The translations under genes were made by a program, and so were the position numbers. Shown here piece after piece: positions 16,733-24,673 of a stretch of 36,926 bases of DNA. Within the stretch, counting starts at the first letter, position 1. Each line of letters begins with the position of its first letter. The notes beneath the pieces were generated by a model, which did no database searches, was not told where the DNA came from, and saw only the letters and a list, made by a program, of their open reading frames with translations. Source of the DNA: Prevotella sp. (GTDB lineage: Bacteria; Bacteroidota; Bacteroidia; Bacteroidales; Bacteroidaceae); the NCBI GenBank assembly GCA_017478085.1, contig JAFVEE010000115.1, positions 1-36,926 of the forward strand, written 5' to 3'.

Positions 16733-17000
16733 AAAAAAGGCGTAGGTGTCTGTTTCTTTGCCCATCCTGGGAACACAGGCTCTCGCATTGCCCAACCCAC
16801 ACAGGATAGACAACGCAGTTAGCCCACGCCAGTACGTTATATGAGCTATACACAAACGTACTACGTAGACGCCTCGGTTGTCATCTGCCTGCTGTGGGTT
16901 TGGAATTTGCGAGATTCGTGTTCCACAACGACAGACGTTCGAAAACGTCTTTCTCATATAGTAAGACCGCCCACTACCCACAGGTGGGTTGACTGAGCGA
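16733..17000 (-). ncRNA. Highly structured RNA of about 270 nt, class unknown (ncRNA or leader)
   Basis: Behind a strong promoter the minus strand forms nested complementary segments. GGAACAC (16770-16776) pairs with GTGTTCC (16918-16924), TCTCGCA (16781-16787) with TGCGAGA (16908-16914), AACCCACACAGG (16794-16805) with CCTGCTGTGGGTT (16888-16900, one bulge), GACAAC (16809-16814) with GTTGTC (16877-16882), and AGTACGTT (16831-16838) with AACGTACT (16855-16862). A separate 7-bp hairpin with a TTCG loop lies at 16933-16950. The transcript would end in six U residues (16733-16738). The long rod is reminiscent of 6S RNA, but I cannot assign a family. It could also be the 5' leader of the membrane operon starting at 16652. 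The 94-codon frame here is not protein-like. Confidence 0.6.
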
Positions 17001-17005
17001 TGCTG

Positions 17006-17037
17006 CAAAATTACGAAGAATTATTTGAAACACCAAA
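17006..17037 (-). promoter_or_regulatory. Strong promoter for the structured RNA
   Basis: On the minus strand TTTG (17034-17037) is followed after 20 nt by TAATTTTG (17006-17013), an exact match to the Bacteroidota consensus. Transcription would begin near 17000. The stretch from 17038 to about 17245 beyond it holds no feature that I can support. Confidence 0.8.
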
Positions 17038-17307
17038 CGATTTTGGCATTAATTTTTCCTGTTTGTAGATAGGTTGATGTATAGAGAAAAGATTGAAGGT
17101 CTTGGCAAAGCCTGTTTTGTCCTAAAAGTCGGTTTTGGGGAGATTCGCTTTTCGAAAATCAAGACAAATGAAAATGATGAAAGAGAACGGGAAACGGGGG
17201 CTTGGTGACGGGTTGCAGGGGGAAATGGGCTACCTGGAGATGCAATGGATGCTCGATTGCAAGCCGAGGAAGGCTCTTTGGCAGTCTGGTTGATGCTGAA
17301 TCGGGGT

Positions 17308-17417
17308 GCGAAACAGGCTGTATTGAACTGCAATGAAGGCTCCGTTATGATGCGAAGAAGGCTCCGTGACGCTGCGAATGAGGCTCCTTTGCGGTGCGAG
17401 AATGTCTTTGTTCGGAG
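17308..17417 (+). repeat. Degenerate 22-bp tandem repeat array
   Basis: Units starting at 17308, 17330, 17352, 17374 and 17396 share the pattern TGCGAAnnAGGCTCCnTnnn. The second (TGCAATGAAGGCTCCGTTAT...) is very close to the reverse complement of the unit at 971-1085 (GCGTCAATGAGGGCTCCGTT...). The period is again exactly 22 bp. The array lies in the 0.9-kb gene-free stretch between the structured RNA and aat. Confidence 0.7.
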
Positions 17418-17493
17418 TAATTTGTTGATAATCAGTAAGATAGAATAGTGCTACTGAGAATTGAAAATTCCAGTCCGAAGTTGGGCTAGCTGA

Positions 17494-17529
17494 CTGCGGC
17501 GCGATTCTCAGCTGAGAAGCGTGCCGCAG
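17494..17529. repeat. 36-bp near-perfect palindrome downstream of aat
   Basis: The half-sites CTGCGGCGCGATTCTCAG and CTGAGAAGCGTGCCGCAG match as inverted copies at 16 of 18 positions with no spacer. It lies 51 nt past the aat stop. No T run follows on the minus strand. Part of it (GCCGCAGAAAT) can alternatively pair with ATTTCTGCCGC about 20 nt away. It may be a terminator for the seven-gene operon or a protein-binding site. Confidence 0.5.
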
Positions 17530-17579
17530 AAATTGTTCTGTTTGTCCATTTCTGCCGCTGTATAGCCCCTGCGTAAGGT

Positions 17580-18224
17580 CTAATGCTGTGATATGATGCG
17601 CATGTACTCTTCGTAGCTGATGTAGCGGCCGCCCATAGACTTTAGGTGGGCGGTCTCCAGTTGGCAGTCGATCAGTGTGCCTCCCAACTGCTGGAACATT
17701 GTGGCGAGGAAGATGAGTGCCAGCTTCGAACCGCTGGGCACGAGCGAGAACATACTCTCGCCGAAAAAAGCCTTGCCGATGTTCACACCATAGAGGCCGC
17801 CCACCAGTCGGCCCTCTTCCCACACCTCGACACTGGCGGCGAAGCCCTGCCGGTGCAGCTCGGTGTAGGCGGCGATGATGTCTTGGCCCAGCCACGCCCC
17901 GTCCTCCTCGATGCGCAGTCGGCTGCACTCGTGGATGACGGCCTCGAAGTCCTTGTTGATGGTTACCTCGTACTTGTTCTTGCGAATGAGCGTTCGCATG
18001 GAGTGGGAGATGTGGATCTCGTCGGGGAAGATGACGAACCGCTGGTGGGGGCAGTACCACACGGGCTGGTCGTTGTCGCGAAACGAGTACCAGGGGAAGA
18101 TGCCGTGCTGGTAGGCCAGCAGCAGGCGGTCTACGCTCAGGTCGCCACCCACGGCCAGACAGCCGTCTTCGTCGGCCAGGGTGGGGTCGGGGAACCATAG
18201 TTCGTTATCGAGTTGATAGATCAT
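17580..18224 (-). CDS. aat: Leucyl/phenylalanyl-tRNA-protein transferase
   Basis: This 214-residue protein matches the usual length of the family. It carries the family segments WFPDP near the N-terminus, GGDLS, GIFPWYS, the central GAWLGQDIIAAYTELHRQGFA, the GGLYGV/FFGESMFS region and C-terminal GGTLIDCQLETAHLKSMGG. The enzyme moves Leu or Phe from aminoacyl-tRNA to proteins with an N-terminal Lys or Arg, creating an N-degron in the cytoplasm. It is the last gene of the operon and its start overlaps the clpA stop by 20 nt, so translation is probably coupled to ClpA, which degrades its products via ClpS. Confidence 0.95.
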   Translation of the reverse strand: MIYQLDNELWFPDPTLADEDGCLAVGGDLSVDRLLLAYQHGIFPWYSFRDNDQPVWYCPHQRFVIFPDEIHISHSMRTLIRKNKYEVTINKDFEAVIHECSRLRIEEDGAWLGQDIIAAYTELHRQGFAASVEVWEEGRLVGGLYGVNIGKAFFGESMFSLVPSGSKLALIFLATMFQQLGGTLIDCQLETAHLKSMGGRYISYEEYMRIISQH

Positions 18225-20394
18225 AGTCAGTGATGGTGATGAGGCCTCCTTCTTTCAGACGGCCAAACAGAATTTCACGGGTGAGCAGGGGCTTCAGCCG
18301 CTGGGCGATGACGCGGTCCATCTCGCGGGCACCATATTCGCGGGTGAAGCCCTCCTTGAGTAGCAGTTCGAAGGCCTCGTCGGTCAGCTGTAGCTCCACG
18401 TGCCTGACCTGTAGCTTCTGCTGTAGCTCGCCCAGCTTCTTCTTCAGGATGAGCGTGGCCATGGGCTTGTCCATATCGCGGAACACCACCGTGCCGCTCA
18501 GTCGGTTCAGGAACTCGGGCTTGAAGGTCTTCTTCACCTGCCGGAGCATCGCCTCGCCCTTCGACACGGTGCCGCTGAAGCCTACCGAAGCCTGTCCGGC
18601 ATATTGTGCCCCGGCGTTCGAGGTCATAATCAGAATGACGTTGCGGAAGTCGGCCTTGCGCCCCTTGTTGTCGGTCAGCCGGGCATAGTCCATTACCTGC
18701 AGCAGAATATTGTAGATGTCCTGGTGGGCCTTCTCGATCTCGTCGAGCAGCAGCACGCAGTTGGGCGTCTTGCGGATGGCATCGGTGAGCAGACCGCCAT
18801 CCTCGTAGCCCACATAGCCCGCAGGCGAGCCGATGAGCTTGGCCACCGTGTGCTTCTCGGTGTATTCGCTCATATCGAAGCGCACCAGCTCGATGCCCAG
18901 TTGGCGGGCCAGCACCCGCGCCACCTCGGTCTTGCCCACGCCCGTGGGCCCCACGAAGAGCAGCGAGGCCAGCGGCTTGTCGTCGTCGGTCAGTCCGGCC
19001 TTCGACATCAGCACGGCCTCGGTGACCTGGCGTATGGCCTCGTCCTGACCGTAGATCATCTGTGAGAGCGAGGCGCTGAGCTGCGATAGCCGCTCCGTGT
19101 CGTCCTCCTTCACCGCCATGGCGTCCACCTTGCAGGTCTTGGCCAGGATGTCGGTGATGAGGGCCGGAGTAACAACTTTTATTTGTTGGGAACACTCCAG
19201 TGCAGCCCCGGCCTCGTCGATGAGGTCGATGGCCTTATCGGGCAGGAAGCGGTCGCTGATGTGCTTGGCACTGGCGGTGACGGCCAGCTCCAGGGCTGCA
19301 TCCTCGTAGACCACGCCGTGATACTCCTCGTACTTGGGGCGCAGCTGTTTCAGGATGTGGATGGTCTCTTCGACCGACGGCTCCAGGATGTCAATCTGCT
19401 GAAAACGGCGCACCAGTCCCTTCGACCGCGAGAAGTATTTGTTGTATTCCTCGTAGGTGGTGGAGCCAATGAAGCGAATGTCGCCACTCTCCAAGTAAGG
19501 CTTCAGCATGTTAGAGGCATCCATCGAACTCTCGCCGATGGCACCGGCCCCTACCAGGTTGTGAATCTCATCGATGTAGACGATGTTGGCCTTGCTCTCG
19601 CTGCTGATGCCCTCCATAATCTGCTTCAGGCGGTTCTCGAAGTCGCCCCGGTACTGTGTGCCTGCCAGCAGCGTGCCCAGATCCAGCTGGTAGATGCGGC
19701 TGTTCTTCAGCCGTTTGGGCACGCGGTGCTCGGCAATGCGTCGGGCCAGCCCCCACACCAGCGCCGTCTTGCCCACGCCCGGCTCGCCCACATGCAGCGG
19801 GTTGTTCTTCTCGCGCCGGCACAGCACCTGGATGGTGCGCTCCAGCTCCTTCTCGCGACCAATGAGCGGGTTGCGGTCGGTCAGATGGTCGTTCATACAC
19901 ACGACCAGCTTGCGCCATGCTGCATCGGGGTCGCTGACAGAAGAGCTGCTGTCGGCTGCCTCGTAGGCTGTGATCAGACAGCTCATGAAATCGGGGTTGT
20001 GGTTGCCCAGCGTGCGGCGCAGCAGATAGGAGGCGAACGACTCGTTCAGCCGCATCATGCTCTGCACCAGATGGGGTACGTCGAGCTGTTGGCCGTTCGA
20101 GTTGGCCACCTGATTGCATGCATAGTCAATCAGTTGGCTTAGCTGTACCGATGTTTCAGGATCCTCATTCACGCCAATGGGCAAGTGCTCCTGCCGGGCC
20201 AGGAATGTCTCCAGCTCCCGGCGCGTTTCTTCGATATTGAATCCAAAGTCTACGAGCACCGAGAGGAATTCGAACTGCCCCAGCAAGGCAAGTAGCAGAT
20301 GCTCGGGGGTGATGAACTCGTGGCGGTAGTGCTCGCACAGGTCTACCGAGTCGTTGTAGGCCTGGTTTACTTGTGGTGTGTTGTGTATCTCCAT
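18205..20394 (-). CDS. clpA: ATP-dependent Clp protease ATPase subunit ClpA
   Basis: This 729-residue protein has an N-terminal Clp_N repeat domain (about 1-140, with [12 protein letters not shown]) and two AAA+ modules. D1 has Walker A GEPGVGKT (203-210) and Walker [10 protein letters not shown]2 has Walker A GPTGVGKT and Walker [11 protein letters not shown]. There is no ClpB-type coiled-coil M-domain between them, which separates it from ClpB. A VGF tripeptide in QASVGFSG sits where the ClpP-binding loop is expected. With ClpP, encoded elsewhere, it unfolds and degrades proteins delivered by ClpS. The gene lies 12 nt after clpS and overlaps aat. Confidence 0.95.
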   Translation of the reverse strand: MEIHNTPQVNQAYNDSVDLCEHYRHEFITPEHLLLALLGQFEFLSVLVDFGFNIEETRRELETFLARQEHLPIGVNEDPETSVQLSQLIDYACNQVANSNGQQLDVPHLVQSMMRLNESFASYLLRRTLGNHNPDFMSCLITAYEAADSSSSVSDPDAAWRKLVVCMNDHLTDRNPLIGREKELERTIQVLCRREKNNPLHVGEPGVGKTALVWGLARRIAEHRVPKRLKNSRIYQLDLGTLLAGTQYRGDFENRLKQIMEGISSESKANIVYIDEIHNLVGAGAIGESSMDASNMLKPYLESGDIRFIGSTTYEEYNKYFSRSKGLVRRFQQIDILEPSVEETIHILKQLRPKYEEYHGVVYEDAALELAVTASAKHISDRFLPDKAIDLIDEAGAALECSQQIKVVTPALITDILAKTCKVDAMAVKEDDTERLSQLSASLSQMIYGQDEAIRQVTEAVLMSKAGLTDDDKPLASLLFVGPTGVGKTEVARVLARQLGIELVRFDMSEYTEKHTVAKLIGSPAGYVGYEDGGLLTDAIRKTPNCVLLLDEIEKAHQDIYNILLQVMDYARLTDNKGRKADFRNVILIMTSNAGAQYAGQASVGFSGTVSKGEAMLRQVKKTFKPEFLNRLSGTVVFRDMDKPMATLILKKKLGELQQKLQVRHVELQLTDEAFELLLKEGFTREYGAREMDRVIAQRLKPLLTREILFGRLKEGGLITITDYDLSTR

Positions 20395-20406
20395 TTTCCC
20401 TTTCCT

Positions 20407-20715
20407 CTATTCTTCTTCTGGCTCCAGGTCCAATCGCAGCGGGTAGCCTTCTTCACGGGCCATGCAGGTGGCCTTGCGCACCTTCGATGCCGCCACGTCG
20501 TAGCTGTAGATGCCCACCACGGCCTTGTCGCTATGGTGTACGGCCAGCATGAGAGCCTCGGCCTCGGTCTCGCTCTTGAAGAAAACGTTGGTCAAGACCT
20601 TCACCACGAACTCCATCGTGGTGAAGTCGTCGTTGTAGATGATTACCTTGTAGCGTCGTGGCTCGCGCAGGTTGGTGCGCTGTCGTTCGCGGGTGGCTGA
20701 TTTTTCTTTCGGCAT
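20407..20715 (-). CDS. clpS: ClpS N-degron adaptor
   Basis: This 102-residue protein carries the ClpS signature YKVIIYNDDFTTMEFVVKVL and the following cytoplasmic fold (VHHSDKAVVGIYSYDVAASKV). ClpS recognises N-terminal Leu, Phe, Tyr or Trp and hands such proteins to ClpA. The unstructured N-terminal stretch (about 20 residues, basic) is typical and is threaded into ClpA. The start codon is 1 nt from the stop of the reductase gene and clpA follows 12 nt later, so it belongs to the same transcript as both. Confidence 0.95.
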   Translation of the reverse strand: MPKEKSATRERQRTNLREPRRYKVIIYNDDFTTMEFVVKVLTNVFFKSETEAEALMLAVHHSDKAVVGIYSYDVAASKVRKATCMAREEGYPLRLDLEPEEE

Positions 20716-20716
20716 G

Positions 20717-22123
20717 CTATACGGTCTCTTTGTCCTGTTTCAGTTGTTCTATGAAGGCGTCGATCTTGTGCAGCTCCCTGTGTATGCGTATGTTCTGCGG
20801 GCAGTGGGGCTCGCACTGGCCACAGCCTATGCAGTGGTCGGGCTGGCGGTCGCGGGGCACGGCACGGTCCAGGCTGATGAGGTACTTGCGGCGGTTCTCG
20901 CGGTACTTCGGGTCGCCCATCACGTGGGGCAGCGTGCCCTCGTTCTTACATTTATTATAATGTACGAAGATGCCGGGTATGTCGATGCCGTAGGGGCAGG
21001 GCATACAGTACTTGCAGTCGTTGCAGGGTATGGTCTCAACGCCCACAATCTTCTGGGCAATCTCGGTGTCGAGATAGCGCATCTCTTCTTCATTGAGCGG
21101 TTGCAACGGGCAGTAGCTGAGCAGGTTATCCTTCAGGTGCTCCATATAGGTCATGCCGCTGAGCACGGTGAGCACCCCTTCGGGCGTGCCGGCATAGCGG
21201 AAGGCCCACGAGGCCACGCTGCGCTGCGCATCGCGCTGCTTCAGTTCGGTGGCAATGTATTGCGGCACATTGGCCAGGCGGCCACCTAAGAGCGGTTCCA
21301 TAATGACGGCGGGGATGCCCCGCTTCAGCAGTTCTTCATACAGGTAGCTGGCATCGGTGTTGCGCGGGTTGATCTCGTTGGCATAGTTCCAGTCCAAGTA
21401 GTTCAGCTCAATTTGCACGAAGTCCCAGTGGTACTCGTCGTTGTGCTCCAGCAGGTAGTCGAACACCGCGATGTCGCCATGGTAGGAGAAGCCCAGGTTG
21501 CGAATGCGCCCAGCCTCGCGCTCCTTCATCAGGTAGTCCAGCAGACCATTGTCTAAGTAGCGCCCTTGCAGACTTTGCATGCCGCCCATGCCTATGCCGT
21601 GCAGCAGGTAGTAGTCTATATAGTCCACCTGTAGCTCCTTCATCGAGTTGTGGTACATCTCGATGCTGGCCTCGCGGCTCCAGGTGCCCTCGTTGAAGTT
21701 CGACAGCTTCGTGGCCACGAAGTACTCGCTGCGCTTGTGGCGGCTCAGGGCGATGCCGGTGCAGCGCTCAGACAGGCCCTGGCAGTAGGCGGGACTGGTA
21801 TCGAAGTAGTTCACGCCATGCTCAATGGCGTAGTCTACCTGACGGTTCACCATCTCCTGGTCTATCTCGTCGTTGCTCTCACGGGCAGCATTGCCACTCA
21901 CGGTGGGCAGGCGCATCATGCCGTAGCCCAGCAGCGACACCTTTTCGCCCGTCTTCGGGTGGGTGCGGTAAGTCATCTGCCCCGTGGGCGGTTCGGTCTG
22001 CTTCTTGTACTCCTCTATGGCGGCATTGTCTTTCTTGTTCAGACAGCCAGCCAGGCCGATGGCGGCGGTGCCAGCTCCCAGGTATTTCAGGAACTTGCGG
22101 CGTGATATTTCATTCTTCTTCAT
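20717..22123 (-). CDS. Tat-exported Fe/S aldo/keto reductase lipoprotein
   Basis: This 468-residue protein begins with a twin-arginine signal (ISRRKFLKYLG) and a good lipobox LAGC (Cys27), so it is probably a Tat-exported lipoprotein. The aldo/keto reductase barrel follows: GYGMMRLP, then the tetrad residues in NYFDTSPAY (Asp, Tyr), FVATKL (Lys) and YLLHG (His). The C-terminal part adds cysteine clusters CNDCKYCMPCPYGIDIP and CIGCGQCEPHCPQNI, implying one or two 4Fe-4S clusters. The start is the ATG at 22123; the open frame runs further upstream but that part overlaps the neighbouring gene out of frame. Encoded 8 nt after the Fe/S membrane protein and close to tatAC, it may receive electrons in the periplasm. 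The substrate is unknown. Confidence 0.88.
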   Translation of the reverse strand: MKKNEISRRKFLKYLGAGTAAIGLAGCLNKKDNAAIEEYKKQTEPPTGQMTYRTHPKTGEKVSLLGYGMMRLPTVSGNAARESNDEIDQEMVNRQVDYAIEHGVNYFDTSPAYCQGLSERCTGIALSRHKRSEYFVATKLSNFNEGTWSREASIEMYHNSMKELQVDYIDYYLLHGIGMGGMQSLQGRYLDNGLLDYLMKEREAGRIRNLGFSYHGDIAVFDYLLEHNDEYHWDFVQIELNYLDWNYANEINPRNTDASYLYEELLKRGIPAVIMEPLLGGRLANVPQYIATELKQRDAQRSVASWAFRYAGTPEGVLTVLSGMTYMEHLKDNLLSYCPLQPLNEEEMRYLDTEIAQKIVGVETIPCNDCKYCMPCPYGIDIPGIFVHYNKCKNEGTLPHVMGDPKYRENRRKYLISLDRAVPRDRQPDHCIGCGQCEPHCPQNIRIHRELHKIDAFIEQLKQDKETV

Positions 22124-22131
22124 GGGGCTTC

Positions 22132-23619
22132 TTAGATTGTTTTGTGTACTTCGTGACCTTCTACGATGATGGCCGAGAACGGGCGGGCCGGGCAAATATA
22201 TTCGCAGGCACCGCAGCCTATGCAGTGGCTCTCGTTGATGGCGGGGATAGAGGGCGAGAGGTTGTCGTCCTCGTCGAGCGGCACCATCTCGATGGCTTCG
22301 GCAGGGCAGTGGCGGGCGCAGTTGCCGCACTCCACGCCGTCGCTCACCGCCACGCAGTTCTTCTGCAGGAACACGGCGTGGCCTATCTGTATGCTCGACT
22401 TCTCGATCTCGTCGAGCGGTCTGATGGCACCGGCAGGGCATACGTCGGAACAGCGGGTGCACTCCGGGCGGCAGTAGCCCCGCTCGTAGCTCATCACGGG
22501 CTGCATCAGGTGCATCAGGTCGGTAGAGGGTCGCAGCACCTGGTTGGGACATTCCGACACGCAGAGCAGGCAGCCCGTGCAGTGCTGGGCCATGTTCTTT
22601 GCTGAGAGCGAGCCCGGCGGCGTGAGGGGCGTCAGGCGTTCTGGCTGCTGCTTGGCTTCGATGGGGGCCAGGCCGCCGTCAACCTTCTTGGCTTCCTCGG
22701 CCATTGCAGCCGTCGTGGCCATGGCGGTGGCCAGGAGGAACGAGCGGCGTGTGGGGTCGGCGGGGCTATCAGCCGATGTGGGCCCATTCTGCCTGTTCGC
22801 ACTGCCAGCTCCATACTTCAGCGCCCCGAACTTGCAGCTCTGCAGGCAGTCGCCGCACACCACGCAGCGGCTGTAGTCCACGCGGTGGTTCTTATAGTCT
22901 ATGCAGGCAGCCTTGCAGTTCTTCGAGCAAAGCGAGCAGTTGCGGCACTTATCGCTGTCGAAGCGAACTTTCAGCCACGAGAAGCGGGCCAGCAGCGACA
23001 GCGCCGTGCCCACCGGGCAGATGGTGTTGCAGTAGGTGCGTCCACCGCGCCAGGCCAGCACGAAGAGTATGATCACCGTAAGGATGGCAATGATGAGCAC
23101 GGGCATGGACTTCAGCCACACGTCGACCGTGTAGAAGGCATAGCTGTCTACCGACTCGGCAAACGAGGCCAGGATGTTGTTGCCCACCTTCCACACCGGT
23201 TGCAGCAACATCGTGGCGATGCGGCCAAAGGCAGAGTAGGGGGCCAGCAGCTGTGCCAGTGAACTTACTACGCCACCCAGTAAGGCGGCAATGAAGACGA
23301 CGAGCACGGGGTAGCGCAGCCATTTCTTCTCGGGCGAGAAGCTGTAGCGGTTCTTCTTGGCTTTCCTGCCCCAGAGGGCAAAGATGTCCTGGAGCACGCC
23401 CAGCGGGCAGATGACCGAGCAATAGATGCGCCCGAAGACGAGCGTCAGCACGGCGAGCCCCACGATCACCACCACGTTGAGGGCCAGCACGGCCTCAAGT
23501 GCCTGCACCTTGGCCATGAAGCCCAGCCAGTGGTGCAGCGTTCCCGTGAAGTCGAGGAACAGCAGCGTGAGTCCGGTGAAGAACACTGCTGCCAGTGCAA
23601 TTCTGATTTTCTTTAGCAT
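22132..23619 (-). CDS. Membrane-bound polyferredoxin with internal Tat motif
   Basis: This 495-residue protein has NapH/CcoG-like transmembrane helices with paired CSVICPLG (67-74) and CNTICPVG (197-204) motifs. Cytoplasmic-type ferredoxin clusters follow (CRNCSLCSKNC, 225-235; CVVCGDCLQSC, 252-262). At 289-303 lies PTRRSFLLATAMATT, a twin-arginine signal-like segment in the middle of the chain. The C-terminal domain then has four more cysteine clusters (CTGCLLCVSEC, CTRCSDVC, CGNCARHC, CIGCGACEYIC). The architecture suggests an electron conduit whose C-terminal Fe/S domain is moved across the membrane by Tat, toward the exported reductase encoded next. It starts 9 nt after tatC. The redox partner and direction are inferred. 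Confidence 0.85.
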   Translation of the reverse strand: MLKKIRIALAAVFFTGLTLLFLDFTGTLHHWLGFMAKVQALEAVLALNVVVIVGLAVLTLVFGRIYCSVICPLGVLQDIFALWGRKAKKNRYSFSPEKKWLRYPVLVVFIAALLGGVVSSLAQLLAPYSAFGRIATMLLQPVWKVGNNILASFAESVDSYAFYTVDVWLKSMPVLIIAILTVIILFVLAWRGGRTYCNTICPVGTALSLLARFSWLKVRFDSDKCRNCSLCSKNCKAACIDYKNHRVDYSRCVVCGDCLQSCKFGALKYGAGSANRQNGPTSADSPADPTRRSFLLATAMATTAAMAEEAKKVDGGLAPIEAKQQPERLTPLTPPGSLSAKNMAQHCTGCLLCVSECPNQVLRPSTDLMHLMQPVMSYERGYCRPECTRCSDVCPAGAIRPLDEIEKSSIQIGHAVFLQKNCVAVSDGVECGNCARHCPAEAIEMVPLDEDDNLSPSIPAINESHCIGCGACEYICPARPFSAIIVEGHEVHKTI

Positions 23620-23628
23620 ATTTCTGTC

Positions 23629-24375
23629 TTAGGTATTTGTTAGTTTCACAATCCAGATGCTCACCTCGTAAAGTAGCCAGATGGGCAACGCCACGACCAG
23701 GAGCGTAAACACATCGGTGGTCGGCGTGATGATGGCCGAGACGATGAGGATGGCCACGATGGCGTGGCGACGGTATTCTGTCATGAGGCGGCTGTTGATG
23801 AGGCCCATCTTACCCAGAATGGCGCACACCACGGGCAGTTCGAACACCACACCCATGACGAAGCTCATGCCGATGAGCGTGTCGACGTAAGACAGAAGGG
23901 TGAGCATGTTGTCGACATCGGGGCTCACCTGATAGGTGCCCAGAAAACGCACCGTGAGCGGAAAAATAAGAAAATAGTCGACAGCTGTGCCCAGAATGAA
24001 CATCAGGTAGGCCGAGCCTACCATCTTGGTGGCCGCCCGCCGCTCGTTCTGATAGAGCCCCGGCGACACGAATCGGAACAGTTGGTAGAGTACGTAGGGC
24101 GATGCCAGCAGCAGTCCGGCATAGAGCGCCACCCGCATGTGGGTCATAAACTGCTCGGTGAGCCCCGTGTTCATCAGGTGCAGCGCGAACCCCTCGTCGA
24201 TGCCCAGCAGCCTGTAGCTCACGAAGTCGCTGCTGCGCGGGGCCAGCACCACGGCAAAGAGCCAGTCTTTCAGCAAGAAGGCTGCCGCCGCCGCCACAAC
24301 CACGACCACGAGCGAGCGTATGATGCACGAGCGCAGTTCGTCCAGATGCTCCCAGAACGTCAGCTGTTCGCTCAT
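23629..24375 (-). CDS. tatC: Sec-independent protein translocase TatC
   Basis: This 248-residue inner-membrane protein has six predicted transmembrane helices and the family's N-terminal signature FWEHLDELR, which binds twin-arginine signals, plus the conserved [13 protein letters not shown] loop and the SAIITPTTD segment near the C-terminus. It forms the receptor of the Tat system for folded proteins. The start codon overlaps the tatA stop as ATGA, and the next gene starts 9 nt after it. Two probable Tat clients follow in the same operon. Confidence 0.96.
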   Translation of the reverse strand: MSEQLTFWEHLDELRSCIIRSLVVVVVAAAAAFLLKDWLFAVVLAPRSSDFVSYRLLGIDEGFALHLMNTGLTEQFMTHMRVALYAGLLLASPYVLYQLFRFVSPGLYQNERRAATKMVGSAYLMFILGTAVDYFLIFPLTVRFLGTYQVSPDVDNMLTLLSYVDTLIGMSFVMGVVFELPVVCAILGKMGLINSRLMTEYRRHAIVAILIVSAIITPTTDVFTLLVVALPIWLLYEVSIWIVKLTNT

Positions 24376-24542
24376 TCTTTCTTTTCCTCTTTCGGAGTGT
24401 CTTCTATCTCTTTCATCCCCTCCTTGAAGCTCCTCACGCCCTTGCCCAGGCCGTTCATCAGTTCAGGAATCTTCTTGCCGCCGAAGAGCAGCAGCACAAT
24501 GAGTGCTATGACAAGCACTTCCTGCATACCAAGTCCAAACAT
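24372..24542 (-). CDS. tatA: Sec-independent translocase component TatA
   Basis: This protein of 56 residues has one N-terminal transmembrane helix ([20 protein letters not shown]), the hinge FGGKKIPEL and a short amphipathic helix ([18 protein letters not shown]). It forms the Tat translocation pore. I chose ATG 24542 (MFGLGMQEV), because the upstream in-frame extension starts with basic residues that would not suit TatA. It is the first gene of the seven-gene unit, and its stop overlaps tatC. TatB is absent, as usual in Bacteroidota. Confidence 0.95.
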   Translation of the reverse strand: MFGLGMQEVLVIALIVLLLFGGKKIPELMNGLGKGVRSFKEGMKEIEDTPKEEKKE

Positions 24543-24566
24543 AGTTCTTTTTTTGTTTTTAGGCTG

Positions 24567-24598
24567 CAAACTTACGCATTTTTTCCCGATTTTGCAAG
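24567..24598 (-). promoter_or_regulatory. Promoter of the tat-clp-aat operon
   Basis: On the minus strand CTTG (24595-24598) is followed after 20 nt by TAAGTTTG (24567-24574), matching the -7 consensus. It is the only promoter I see before the seven-gene unit. It lies back to back with the GH43 promoter, with only 16 nt between the two -33 elements. Confidence 0.7.
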
Positions 24599-24614
24599 TA
24601 ATTGTGACGAATTG

Positions 24615-24646
24615 TTTGCGTAAATCAGCTTTTATGCGTATTTTTG
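24615..24646 (+). promoter_or_regulatory. Promoter of the GH43 gene
   Basis: TTTG (24615-24618) is followed after 20 nt by TATTTTTG (24639-24646), an exact consensus match. The start site would be near 24652, which excludes the TTG at 24644 as a start codon and leaves a leader of about 22 nt before ATG 24674. Confidence 0.78.
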
Positions 24647-24673
24647 CACCATAAAACCAAAAAGAAAAGGACT

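Noticed and set aside
16724-17008. 94-codon minus-strand protein in the structured RNA region
   Set aside because: The product is Cys/Arg/Gly-rich without pattern, and paired stems explain the sequence better. No known RNA family name was assigned because none could be verified.
17049-18198. Long minus-strand frames across the aat region and the repeat array
   Set aside because: The frames read aat out of phase and run through intergenic repeats; no coherent protein.
22124-22552. N-terminal extension of the reductase frame
   Set aside because: It overlaps the Fe/S protein gene out of frame. The Tat signal starting at 22123 marks the true start.
24644-24673. TTG start giving a 10-residue longer GH43 protein
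   Set aside because: The TTG lies inside the -7 promoter box, so it cannot be in the transcript.
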